Source: Deltaproteobacteria bacterium (lineage in GTDB: Bacteria > Desulfobacterota > Binatia > HRBIN30 > CADEER01). Taken from it: a DNA stretch of 64,000 bases. Under the pieces are notes generated by a model. That model worked only from the letters and a program-made list of their open reading frames with translations, did no database searches and was not told the origin of the DNA. Every line of letters begins with the position of its first letter. Within the stretch, counting starts at the first letter, position 1. Made by a program: the position numbers and the translations under genes. The stretch lies in the NCBI GenBank assembly GCA_029262455.1, contig JAJCZJ010000126.1, forward strand, positions 39,696 through 103,695, written 5' to 3'. Shown here one piece after another: positions 1 to 9,337 of the stretch.

Positions 1-202
1 GCTCCCAGGGATCTTCGCCGAGATAGCGAATACAGGAGTCGAATGTCGCACCCCCCCACGTCTCAACCGACCAGTAGCCGACCCGGTCGATCTTCTCCGC
101 GATCGGCAGCATGTCGGCGAGACGCATCCGGGTCGCCAGCAGGCTTTGATGTCCGTCGCGCAGAACGACTTCGGTAATTCCCAATTTTCTCGCTTCGCTC
201 AT
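1..202 (-). CDS. oadA: Oxaloacetate decarboxylase / pyruvate carboxylase carboxyltransferase subunit (alpha), 5' part only, truncated by window edge
   Basis: Reverse translation [67 protein letters not shown] is characteristic of the HMGL-like carboxyltransferase family ([15 protein letters not shown]). Confidence 0.9.
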   Translation of the reverse strand, partial: MSEARKLGITEVVLRDGHQSLLATRMRLADMLPIAEKIDRVGYWSVETWGGATFDSCIRYLGEDPWE

Positions 203-239
203 CTTCCCTCGACTCCCACCCGTTGGTGGTTGGCCTCGA

Positions 240-452
240 TCACGTCCGCTGCCGACGGTGCTGCGCAATTGCCGCGGTGATTGCGGCGACCTCATCGGCC
301 GTAGGGTCCCGGTCGATCGGCGCCGGCGTCATGCGCCGAACGATCTCTGACATCGCCGATGTAGCGACGATCAGAATCGTCAGAAACACGAAAACAGTTC
401 CCATGCCAACGAGCATGAGAGTCAGTCCCTGATCGATCATCCCGAGTTCCAC
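240..452 (-). CDS. Small OadG/gamma-type subunit of sodium-pumping decarboxylase
   Basis: 70 aa, one TM ([21 protein letters not shown]), directly upstream of the oadA-like gene on the same strand; typical OadG_gamma layout. Confidence 0.75.
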   Translation of the reverse strand: MELGMIDQGLTLMLVGMGTVFVFLTILIVATSAMSEIVRRMTPAPIDRDPTADEVAAITAAIAQHRRQRT

Positions 453-608
453 GATTCCTGCCCCTTGGCGCCAAAGAGCGGCATCATACTTGAATGCTTG
501 GGGAAAATCTCGTTTTGGGCCTTTTAGAGTAGTCTTTCGGCTACGAGATTCGTTCGCGTAGCATTGCTACGCCGAATCTAGCCCCTTCTGTGTTGAGGGG
601 AGGTTTCG

Positions 609-1787
609 ATGCAAAGTCGCAACCAGTCGAGTTTGAAGAGTCAATCGAGGCTACTGGTAGGCAGGCTGGGCCCGATTGCGGTCGCTGCGACATTATTCCT
701 GCTGGCTCCCGTGCCGGGCCTTGGGCAGTTTTGCCTTACGGATGACGACTGCCCGTCGCTTCCCAGTTGCTTCATCGGCCGTTGCACGCTCTTCGTTTGC
801 ACGAGGTTGACCGTCATCGGTTGTGTCAGGAGCAGCGATTGCGCCGGCAACGCGATCTGCGCTGCTCCCGTCGCCGCGGACTGCCCGAGGCGCTGCCTCA
901 CGGTGACACCTACGAGGACGCCGACCAACACTCCTCCTCCGCCGACCAAGACTCCCCTGCCCACCAAAACCAACACCAAGTCACCGACGTCGGAGAAGAC
1001 GAACACTCCCTTGCCTACCAAGACGAACACCAAGTCGCCGACGTCGGAGAAAACGAGCACTCCCTTGCCTACCAACACCAGGACGCGCACCCGTACGCCG
1101 ACAGCGACACGAGCCCGTACCCCGACACAGACCAAGACGTTTACACCGGCCATCACCATGACGCCCACACGGACCCTGACCTCGACGCGGACGCGAACTG
1201 ACACTCAGACTCGAACGCGTACACCCACGGCGACCGATACCGTGCCCACGAATGACGCCACAGCTACCCAAACCCAGACATCAACTGAGACGTCGACCGA
1301 GACAGCTAGTGCGACGAAGACAGGAACCGCGACGGCGACCGAAACGCCGAGCCATACGGAGGAGCCGTCCGCCACTTTTTCGCCAGCGGATACCAATACC
1401 CCGTCGCCGACTTCGACGACGATGTTGCCGCCGACTCCCACCGCGACTTCGACGAGGATCGATACGCCGCCGAGCACTGCGACTGCTACAGCGGCGCAGG
1501 CCACGGCCACGCCGAATCCACCACCCACGCCGACGCAGACCCGGGTTACGGTCGGGGCCACTGCCACAGCGACGCCAACTCAAACGCCACTACCGAATTC
1601 GGAGCCTTGTCCGGGCGATTGCGACGCCGATGGGCGGGTGACGATCAGCGAGCTGGTACGGGCCGTGCGCCTGGCATTGGGCGGCGGGGTCGATGGATGC
1701 CCTCTCGCAGATACCAATGGAGATATGACGGTCGGGATCAACGAACTCGTGCAGGCCGTGCGTGCCGCGCTCGGGCTGTGTGCATAG
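609..1787 (+). CDS. Exported protein: signal peptide, Cys-rich N-terminal region, long Thr/Pro low-complexity stalk, C-terminal double EF-hand/dockerin-like tail
   Basis: Hydrophobic N-terminus; CLTDDDCPSLPSC...; TPTRTPTNTPPPP stalk; C-terminus PCPGDCDADGRVTISELV...CPLADTNGDMTVGINELVQAVRAALGLC. Confidence 0.8.
   Translation: MQSRNQSSLKSQSRLLVGRLGPIAVAATLFLLAPVPGLGQFCLTDDDCPSLPSCFIGRCTLFVCTRLTVIGCVRSSDCAGNAICAAPVAADCPRRCLTVTPTRTPTNTPPPPTKTPLPTKTNTKSPTSEKTNTPLPTKTNTKSPTSEKTSTPLPTNTRTRTRTPTATRARTPTQTKTFTPAITMTPTRTLTSTRTRTDTQTRTRTPTATDTVPTNDATATQTQTSTETSTETASATKTGTATATETPSHTEEPSATFSPADTNTPSPTSTTMLPPTPTATSTRIDTPPSTATATAAQATATPNPPPTPTQTRVTVGATATATPTQTPLPNSEPCPGDCDADGRVTISELVRAVRLALGGGVDGCPLADTNGDMTVGINELVQAVRAALGLCA
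970..1077 (+). repeat. Two tandem 54-bp units encoding TNTKSPTSEKTNTPLPTK-type 18-aa repeats
   Basis: AACACCAAGTC(A/G)CCGACGTCGGAGAA(G/A)ACGA(A/G)CACTCCCTTGCCTACCAA recurs with a 54-bp offset (AACACC at 972 and 1026). Confidence 0.85.
1605..1787 (+). other. Cys-framed tandem EF-hand (dockerin-like) domain, copy 1
   Basis: DCDADGRVTISE and DTNGDMTVGINE 12-residue loops inside a C..GDC...GC...LC cysteine frame. Confidence 0.75.
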
Positions 1788-1804
1788 CCGCGACGGTTCT
1801 GTCG

Positions 1805-4800
1805 TCATTCGAGCGCCCAATCGATCGCCGTATCGGGACGGTATGTGCAAAAGGTGCCGGTGCGCAGGGAAACGTCTAAGTGATGTGCGAGCGCCGGTTG
1901 CTGCTTGCCGATCTTTGCCACCGCGGCCCGAATGCGGTTGGCGACGGCTTTTCGGGCTCTTTCGACGGTTGCGTTTCGCTTTCGCGGATCTCCACCGTAG
2001 GCTTCCATCAACTGGCCGCTCAACGCGTCGCGCTCGGCGCGCAGCACAGCGATTCGCCCGGTATCGTGAAATCGCTCCGCTTCTTCGAGCTCCGAATGAA
2101 CCTCGTCGAGACGTTCCCGGTATCTCGCCCGCGCGACCGGATCCGGTGCAGCGTCAGGGCCGGCCACTTCGACAGACAGTCCGTGCGCCGCTGACTCCGG
2201 ATCAGTCATGGACGGCAATTCCGCCGCGCTCTTAGCGGGACTTGCCCGTGCACTCAGATCGAATACGTGAATCTCTTCTCCATGCGAGACGAGCAGGTAG
2301 GCGATGTAGCGCATCCCTTTCGCATCGCGGTAGCGTGCGGCGGTGCCCCCGAACTCGACCGTCCAATACTCGGCGTCTCGCCGGAAGACGGCTGGGATGT
2401 TGGGGGATCGGACGTTGGGAGATGCGCGGCGGGGCCCTGCTACTGATGCGGCCAGATCGCGCGCGCGTTGAAGATCCGCCATCATCCCCATTCGTTTCAG
2501 CTCGTGAATCGCATCCTCACAGAGCTCTACGGCGCGCGCCGCATCCCCCTCCGCCTGGCGCTGCGCGAGCAACTGCGCGTAGGCCAGTCGGGTTCGGGCA
2601 AGATAGGGCGCCGCCTGCATCCGCGTGTTGGCTTCGATCGCCGCGTCGAAATGAATCTCGGCGCCGGCGTAATCGCCAATCACGGTCGCCAAGCGACCTA
2701 GATAGAGCGCGGCAGAGCCGAAGCAGGCGGTCGCCGCACCCGCGGTTACGATGTGCTCCGCATACGGGTGCAAGTGCTCGTAGATTACAGACGCACGCGG
2801 GGCGTCCTTCAGGAATGTGCAGGCCTCCGCCAATGTGATCAGGCAGCTCAACCATTGCTGGTCACGAGGAAAGTCGTCGAGCCCGCCTTCGACGAGAGCC
2901 TCGACCAGGGTTCTCGCCTTACCCTCGTCGCCGAGCTCGCTGTAGACCATTGCCAACGTGCACCGCCATATGGGCACGTTCGGCAGTTTGTCGCCGAGCT
3001 CAATCAGGGCGTCCCGCAGCTCGGCCGCGCGCCCTTGTAGCATTCGCAGGGTTGATATCTGCGCTCCGTATGTCTGAAAGGCATCCGAGGCGTAGATCGA
3101 CTCGCCCAGTGAATACGCGCGTGTCGAAAGCTCTTCGACTCGATCGAAGTCGCCGCGGACGAGTGCGAGGCTGGCTTGCAGACCGTACAGCCACCAGAAA
3201 TAGAAAGGCTGTCGTAGGTCATCCGCAAGCTGCGCCAGGTACTCCATCTCCCGCAGCACTGCGCCGATCTCGCCGACTTCGATCAGGGCGACGACATGCC
3301 AGGTGCGGCCCACGAATGACATCGATCGATCCCCATTTTTCCTGGCCAGATCGATGATCTCGCTGCTGGTTTCCAACCGTTGGCGCACATTCTGCGGAGC
3401 CCAAAGCGACCAGTGACGCCACGCCAGCACTGCGGTCAGGGCCGCGTCGTCGCCCGCCTGTCTGCACTGCGCAACGGCTCGACCGCTCAGGTCGTCTCTC
3501 CTTTTCTGACTGTCGGACCATCGCAGATGGGCTGCCAAGCAGGCCATGATCTTGGCGCGGAGCACGCTTTCTTCGTCGCCGAGCGCCGACAGAGCCTCCT
3601 CGAGAAGCTCGATGGCGGCGACGTCGATCACTCCCATTTTCCCCCAAATTTCCCCGACACCGAGTGCCGCCCGGCCGAGCATCTCGGCGTCATCGAGAGT
3701 GCGTGCGAGCCTGGCTACGCTTTCGAGCTCGGTTCGGGCGCTCACCGCATCGCCGGCGCGCGATCGGCACGCGGCAATCTCGAGAAGGATCTCGGCGCGG
3801 CGCCGCTCACTGTTTGCACCGCGTTCCATCGCCTCGAGGGCGCGGCTGTAGTGAACCACTGCATCCTCGAAGGCCAGCACCTCGCCGGCCAACTCCGCCG
3901 CGCGGACCAGAAGGTCTGCCGTCTTGGCCGGATCTGTTGCCGGGAGAGCCCGAAAAAAATGGTCCGCGATCTCTGCCGGCGCACTGCTACCGCTCATTGA
4001 CTCCAGGGTCTCGCCGATTCGCTGATGGAGCTCGCACCGTCGCTCCGAGGAAACGGTGTCGTACACGGCGCTGTGGATCAGGCCGTGTGCGAAAGCGAAT
4101 GAGTCGGAGGTTTCGTCGACGGTGCGCAACAGACTAGAGGCCCGGCATTCGTCGAGAGCTGCGAGAGCGCGCTCGAGTGAAACGCCCGCCGCCGCGCTGA
4201 CTGTTCGCGGATTGAACTCGACACCCTGCACGGCGGCGTAGTCGAGAAGCTCGCGAGCTTCAGCTGATATCGTTGTCATCCTCTGGCGTACGATCTCGCG
4301 GACGCTACTCGGGATGCGAATCTGCCACTCATTTCCTCCCGGGACTGCCTCGGTAATGGATCGCACCGTCTCTCGCAAAAAGAGAGGATTGCCCCCGGTT
4401 GAATCGAGTATGGCGCAAACGAAATCGTCCGGAGGTTGTCGTCCGAGCACAGCCTCCGTGTAACGGGTCACCTCGTCAGCGCGCAAGCCGCCGAGGTCGA
4501 TGCGCTGTGCATCGCGAGCGAGCTCGTCCAAAGGTTGGTCCAAGTTCGACCCACCGACCCTGTGGGTTGCGAGCATGAACAGCCTGGTGTTGGTCAGATG
4601 ACGGACCAGGAAGCGCAAGAGCGCTAGTGAAGGTGCGTCCGACCACTGCAGATCGTCGAAGAGAAGGACCAGTGGCTGGTCCCGGGCGACCCCTTGCCAG
4701 TAGCTGCCCACCGCCTCGAAGAAGTGGAAACGTCGCTGATCGGCGGCCGGTCCGTGGCCGCCCGAGGGATCGCACGCCAATACGGCAAGGTCGGGGAAGA

Positions 4801-5125
4801 GTCGATGCAACGCGTCGGTGCCGCTGTCGGTACGGAGTTGCCGCGACGTCGGTTGAGCTGTGTCGAGACGGGCGCGGAAGAGTTGGGTCCAAGGCCAATA
4901 CGCCGGTGCGCCGTCGCCCTCCCAGCAAGTCGCTGAGAAGACCTGAGCACCGAGGGCACGGGCGCGCTCGCCGAATTCGAGCGCCAATCTGGTCTTACCG
5001 ATTCCAGCCTCACCAGACAGGATAAAGAGAGCGGGCCTGCCTTGCTGTGACGCTTCGAACCCCGACTCGAGAAGCCGCAACTCCTTGCGACGTCCCACGA
5101 ACGGGTCCACGTGCGTCGGTTCCAT
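1805..5125 (-). CDS. Large AAA/STAND-type ATPase signalling or regulatory protein with TPR-like region and conserved C-terminal domain
   Basis: DPFVGRRKELRLLESGFE, Walker A SGEAGIGKTRLA, Walker B LVLLFDDLQW; long helical repeat middle; C-terminal YWTVEFGGTAARYRDAKGMRYIAYLL...CTYRP region seen in similar ATPases. Confidence 0.8.
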   Translation of the reverse strand: MEPTHVDPFVGRRKELRLLESGFEASQQGRPALFILSGEAGIGKTRLALEFGERARALGAQVFSATCWEGDGAPAYWPWTQLFRARLDTAQPTSRQLRTDSGTDALHRLFPDLAVLACDPSGGHGPAADQRRFHFFEAVGSYWQGVARDQPLVLLFDDLQWSDAPSLALLRFLVRHLTNTRLFMLATHRVGGSNLDQPLDELARDAQRIDLGGLRADEVTRYTEAVLGRQPPDDFVCAILDSTGGNPLFLRETVRSITEAVPGGNEWQIRIPSSVREIVRQRMTTISAEARELLDYAAVQGVEFNPRTVSAAAGVSLERALAALDECRASSLLRTVDETSDSFAFAHGLIHSAVYDTVSSERRCELHQRIGETLESMSGSSAPAEIADHFFRALPATDPAKTADLLVRAAELAGEVLAFEDAVVHYSRALEAMERGANSERRRAEILLEIAACRSRAGDAVSARTELESVARLARTLDDAEMLGRAALGVGEIWGKMGVIDVAAIELLEEALSALGDEESVLRAKIMACLAAHLRWSDSQKRRDDLSGRAVAQCRQAGDDAALTAVLAWRHWSLWAPQNVRQRLETSSEIIDLARKNGDRSMSFVGRTWHVVALIEVGEIGAVLREMEYLAQLADDLRQPFYFWWLYGLQASLALVRGDFDRVEELSTRAYSLGESIYASDAFQTYGAQISTLRMLQGRAAELRDALIELGDKLPNVPIWRCTLAMVYSELGDEGKARTLVEALVEGGLDDFPRDQQWLSCLITLAEACTFLKDAPRASVIYEHLHPYAEHIVTAGAATACFGSAALYLGRLATVIGDYAGAEIHFDAAIEANTRMQAAPYLARTRLAYAQLLAQRQAEGDAARAVELCEDAIHELKRMGMMADLQRARDLAASVAGPRRASPNVRSPNIPAVFRRDAEYWTVEFGGTAARYRDAKGMRYIAYLLVSHGEEIHVFDLSARASPAKSAAELPSMTDPESAAHGLSVEVAGPDAAPDPVARARYRERLDEVHSELEEAERFHDTGRIAVLRAERDALSGQLMEAYGGDPRKRNATVERARKAVANRIRAAVAKIGKQQPALAHHLDVSLRTGTFCTYRPDTAIDWALE

Positions 5126-5296
5126 GTTTCGGAACTTAACCGACGGTGTACGGTCACTACCAGCGGGCGCGAGATTATCTGCGCTGGTGGTGCAAATCGC
5201 CAGCGCCGTTGGACGACGCGACTGCCCGCAAATGCGATCGGTCTATCGTGATGTGAGGCAGGATTGTCGGCGTCGAGGCATGTCGCGCGGTCCGGC

Positions 5297-5794
5297 CTAC
5301 TTGTTCAACGGACCGCTTGGCGGAAGCGGCGATGACACCTCGTATACTGGGTGGTGCTCTGCGACGCTGGCAAATTCCGCCGGTGAGGCACCGGGCGCGA
5401 CGCTGAAGTAGCCTTTTACTGCCGTTGCGTAGCGCGACAGATATTCGCTGAGCACCTGTGGTCGTTCGACCGGCGGCAACGATCGTAGGGTGTGGCGCGA
5501 GCGGTGTCGGCCTCGCAGCAGCGTGATCTCCCCGGCCGCATCAGCGTTTTGTACCCAGGCGGTGCGACCGCGCGGCGCGACCAGGTACGATCGCCCAGCG
5601 TGCTCCATGAGATTGACCGGGGTGCGGTAGAGCTTTCCGCTCTTTCGACCCTTCACTTCGAGTACGCGGTGGTAGGAGCTGCCGCCTCCGAGGCCGATGA
5701 CCCAGCCGACGATCCGGTTGAAAGTACGTTCGACACCGGTCGGGCGTTGGAATCGGGGGTTGGTCGGGGCGATGGTTGCGTTGGTAGCGATCAT
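5297..5794 (-). CDS. Deazaflavin (F420)-dependent nitroreductase family protein
   Basis: ATG at 5794 preceded by GAGGAG; LEVKGRKSGKLYRTPVNLMEHAGRSYLVAPRGRTAWVQNADAAGEITLLRG matches the DUF385-type family signature. Confidence 0.8.
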   Translation of the reverse strand: MIATNATIAPTNPRFQRPTGVERTFNRIVGWVIGLGGGSSYHRVLEVKGRKSGKLYRTPVNLMEHAGRSYLVAPRGRTAWVQNADAAGEITLLRGRHRSRHTLRSLPPVERPQVLSEYLSRYATAVKGYFSVAPGASPAEFASVAEHHPVYEVSSPLPPSGPLNK

Positions 5795-5839
5795 TTTTTT
5801 CTCCTCTGTATTGGGAATGGAACTCAACCTACCAATGCG

Positions 5840-5885
5840 AATACGAATGGAGAAGCATTGAGTTTGCATCTGTGTTATTCGTATT
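5840..5885. promoter_or_regulatory. Candidate LysR-type operator in divergent promoter
   Basis: Exact 9-bp inverted repeat AATACGAAT (5840-5848) ... ATTCGTATT (5877-5885) between divergent genes 5297-5794(-) and 5889-6806(+). Confidence 0.5.
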
Positions 5886-5888
5886 TGT

Positions 5889-6806
5889 ATGACTAGCCCA
5901 GATTGGGAGCATCTTTGTACTTTCCTCGCCGTGGCGGGTAGCGGATCGCTGACATCTGGAGCCCGGGATCTCGGCATCAGCCAGCCCACGGCGAGTCGTC
6001 ACGTGCAGGGGCTCGAAGAGGCGCTCGGGGTAAAGCTCTTCGTGCGTCACTCGCGGGGACTAACGCTGACCGAGGAAGGCGCCGCGATGTTCGGCGAAGG
6101 GCGGGATATCGCCGAGCGCATGGATGCCATCTTCCGTCGTACTCAGGACGCAGAGATCGCGCCGGTTGGTACTGTGCGGATCAGTGCGGCGGAGCCGATC
6201 GGCGCGCACGCCATGGCGCCTTGCTTTGCATCGATGCGGGATGCCCTACCGGGGATCAATCTCGAACTGGTGATCGACAACAGCCCAGCCAATCTTTCGC
6301 ATCGCGAGGCCGACATTGCTGTACGCATGTTCGAGCCGACTCAGCTCGACCTTGTTGCCCGCCGCATTGGTTCGGTTCGGATCGGCCTTTTCGCCTCGCG
6401 CCGATACCTCGACCGCCACGGCATCCCAAGTGACTTCGACAGCTCGTCCGGTCACACCTGGATCGGTATGGATCGGGACGCCGCTTGGCATCGCTTCCTC
6501 GCCGAGGAGGGCTTGTCGGCGCGCGATTTCGGCTACCGCTGCGACAACACTCTGGCCCAGATTCAGGCCGTTCGCGATGGCGTAGGTATCGGCGCAATGC
6601 ATGTCGCGCTGGGCGCGCGCGACGACGAGCTCGTGCGCGTGCTGCCGGATGTCCAATTGCCACCGCTGGAAATGTGGCTGGTGATGCACACCGACCTACG
6701 CGGCAACGCCGCTGTGCGGGCGGTCTTCGAGCGACTCGTGGCCGCGTTGATCGACTATGTCGAGACGCCCGAAACCGGGGGTGCGAGTTCGCCGGCACCC
6801 CGCTAG
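5889..6806 (+). CDS. LysR family transcriptional regulator
   Basis: N-terminal HTH TFLAVAGSGSLTSGARDLGISQPTASRHVQGLEEALGVKLFVRHSRGLTLTEEG plus LysR effector domain. Confidence 0.92.
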   Translation: MTSPDWEHLCTFLAVAGSGSLTSGARDLGISQPTASRHVQGLEEALGVKLFVRHSRGLTLTEEGAAMFGEGRDIAERMDAIFRRTQDAEIAPVGTVRISAAEPIGAHAMAPCFASMRDALPGINLELVIDNSPANLSHREADIAVRMFEPTQLDLVARRIGSVRIGLFASRRYLDRHGIPSDFDSSSGHTWIGMDRDAAWHRFLAEEGLSARDFGYRCDNTLAQIQAVRDGVGIGAMHVALGARDDELVRVLPDVQLPPLEMWLVMHTDLRGNAAVRAVFERLVAALIDYVETPETGGASSPAPR

Positions 6807-7006
6807 CCAACTCGACACTGACGTACTCGTTGAACAACTGCCGGGCGAGAAACCGCGACGCAGTTCGCCAAGCATTTTGCATAGCAGCAGCGTTGTAGGC
6901 CAAGCGCTATAGACTTGGCTTTGGCAATCGAGCACTTGGAATGCGACCTGCGTCGGCTACCCTGTAGGGAGCTCTCAATAGGTGGGCTCTCGATCGCCAT
7001 TCTTGC

Positions 7007-9241
7007 ATGGGAAGCAACGGCAGCACAGATGACTCACGGGAAGTAGGGCTCCAAACGGAGTTCGATCTGCTCGTTAGTCGCGGACGGATTGGGGTGTGTC
7101 TAGCCCTCGCGTCCAGCTGCATCTTTGCGGTTGCGGATGCACTGAGGGCACCGGGAGACCCGGCCTTTCTCTACGCGATCAAGCTGGTTCAGATTGTCGC
7201 GGCTCTCGCAGGGTTGATTCTGCTTTGGAAGCCGAAGTCCGAGGAACGAGCAGCTGGAGCCCTCTTGTTGGTCGGGGCCATCTTCTTCGCTTGTACGGCC
7301 TATACCGGAAGCGTGCTTGGGGATGCCCTTTCGACTCCCTTGCTTTGTATTACAGGTCCGATGGTTGCTGCAGCGCTGGTGCCTTGGGCTATTAGGCATC
7401 AGTTGGCGCTTTCGGCGATCGCCCTGGCTGCGCTGGTAGCGAACGGTCGCTCACTTTCGGTGCCGATACCTGTTTTTCTTTACGCTCTGATCGGGCTTGG
7501 CTTGACCGTGGCCGTTTCCGTGCATGTACTGGTAAACCTCCGCAACCATCGACTGGTGGCTCGTGCAGCGGACACAGCTCGACGGGAGAGCGACGAGCGG
7601 TTCCAGCAGCTCGCAGAAAATTCCGCGGATGTGATCGGACTGTTGGATGTGGACACTGCGTCGCTTCTGTACGCCAACCCGGCGTTGCGAGAGTTGCTGG
7701 GTGAACCGATCGATCTCGACACGTTGGCGGGAGTGGATTTAAGTGATCGGCTACACCCCGACGACCACGCTGTTTGTGCGGAGTTCATCCAGCGGACACT
7801 TTCTGGTGAGGTTGCCGACCCCGCGGAGTCGGTAGATCTGCGGGTGGTCCGAACGGACGGAACGATCCGCTGGATTCAGTACCGTCTCTTCCCCATATTC
7901 AACGAGGGGGGCCGAATCTATCGACTCGGAGTGCTTGCGCATGACTTCACCGCCAGCAAGAAGGCGGAGGATGAGCGGTTACAAGAGGCGGAGATCTCGG
8001 CAACTCTGGCACATGCCGGCCAGGAACTGATCGGTGCCTTGAGCTCGCCGGATTTGCTGCAGCGTTTGTGTTCGGTGACCTGTGAAGTGCTGGGATGCGG
8101 TGCGAGTTACACGTTGCAGGTCGTCAACGATGAAATTTCGGTCATCGCTGTTCATGCCGACGATGAAAAATTCGTTCGTCGTGGGGCCACCTTACCAGCC
8201 TCGCCGCAAGCGATGGGAGCCTTCATGGAAGTCCTGTGCCGTGAGAGTGTCGTGCAGTTCTCGCCCGGCTCGGTGGGCCACGCGGGATATGCCGAGGAAC
8301 TCGGCAAATTCGGCTTCCAGTGGGTCGTATGCTCTCCGCTCTACCGTGGCGAGGAGATCGTCGGTGTGCAGTGCGCCGCGTTCAACGATCGAGCACAGCC
8401 GCTCGAGAGCTGGCAGACGAGGATTTTTAGTGGACTAGCTCATTTGGCTTCCCTGGCACAGGAGACGACGCGTCTGTTGGAGGAGTTGGAAGAGGCGGAT
8501 CGTTTCAAATCGCAGTTCTTGGCCAACATGTCGCACGAATTGCGAACTCCTCTCAACGTCATCATCGGCTACAACGAGATGATTTTGGACCATGCGTTCG
8601 GTGCTGTGTCTGCAGAGCAGAAGGGCGTCATCGGCAAGATTCAGCGCAACGCCGCCGAGTTGCTCGACCTGGTCAACGCCTCGCTGGAGCTGAGCCGCTA
8701 CGACGAGCAGGGGATTCGCCTGGATGTTGATGCTGTCTCGATCGCGGATCTCGTCAGCGAGCTTTCCGATGATCTCGCCTGGATGGCCGAACGCGGCGAG
8801 GTCGAACTAGTCTGGCAGGTTGATGGCCGGATGCCGAGTCTTCGCACGGATCGGCTGAAGCTCAAGATGATTCTGAAGAACCTGATCGACAACGCGATGA
8901 AATATACGGACCGAGGATCCGTGACGGTGTCGGGTTCGGTGGCAGACGACGATGTGGTTCTGCGCGTGTCCGATACAGGTCCCGGCATTGATGCGGTGGC
9001 AATCGGTCAGATTTTCGAGCCGTTCCGTCAGGTCGACGAGGGGCGCACGCAAGGCAAAGGTGGAGTGGGGTTGGGCCTCTACATCGTGAAGAGACTCTTG
9101 GACGCATTGGGTGGGGTGATTCAAGTCGACAGTGAACCCGACAAGGGAACCTGTTTTACGGTGCGACTGCCGCTGACGCACGCTGCGACTCAGGGCGCGC
9201 AGAAAAAACACGATGCGACTGACCGGGTGGCCGCCGCCTGA
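7007..9241 (+). CDS. Membrane sensor histidine kinase (N-terminal TM, PAS, GAF-like, HisKA, HATPase)
   Basis: TM segments; PAS-like FQQLAENSADVIGLLDVD; H-box FLANMSHELRTPLNVIIGY; N-box LIDNAMKYTDRG; G-box DTGPGIDAVAIGQIFEPF. Confidence 0.92.
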   Translation: MGSNGSTDDSREVGLQTEFDLLVSRGRIGVCLALASSCIFAVADALRAPGDPAFLYAIKLVQIVAALAGLILLWKPKSEERAAGALLLVGAIFFACTAYTGSVLGDALSTPLLCITGPMVAAALVPWAIRHQLALSAIALAALVANGRSLSVPIPVFLYALIGLGLTVAVSVHVLVNLRNHRLVARAADTARRESDERFQQLAENSADVIGLLDVDTASLLYANPALRELLGEPIDLDTLAGVDLSDRLHPDDHAVCAEFIQRTLSGEVADPAESVDLRVVRTDGTIRWIQYRLFPIFNEGGRIYRLGVLAHDFTASKKAEDERLQEAEISATLAHAGQELIGALSSPDLLQRLCSVTCEVLGCGASYTLQVVNDEISVIAVHADDEKFVRRGATLPASPQAMGAFMEVLCRESVVQFSPGSVGHAGYAEELGKFGFQWVVCSPLYRGEEIVGVQCAAFNDRAQPLESWQTRIFSGLAHLASLAQETTRLLEELEEADRFKSQFLANMSHELRTPLNVIIGYNEMILDHAFGAVSAEQKGVIGKIQRNAAELLDLVNASLELSRYDEQGIRLDVDAVSIADLVSELSDDLAWMAERGEVELVWQVDGRMPSLRTDRLKLKMILKNLIDNAMKYTDRGSVTVSGSVADDDVVLRVSDTGPGIDAVAIGQIFEPFRQVDEGRTQGKGGVGLGLYIVKRLLDALGGVIQVDSEPDKGTCFTVRLPLTHAATQGAQKKHDATDRVAAA

Positions 9242-9337
9242 CTAGCCGTGCTCTGTACCAATGCCCCGGTGGATGGCGAGCGGCGGCGCGTCCTGCATGA
9301 CACCTGCATGACATGGGGTGGTGTGCTTCTCGCCGCC

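Noticed and set aside
641-1567. Val/Gly-rich minus-strand ORFs (641-1204, 1205-1567)
   Set aside because: Antisense of the Thr/Pro stalk (ACN/CCN codons); low-complexity artefact.
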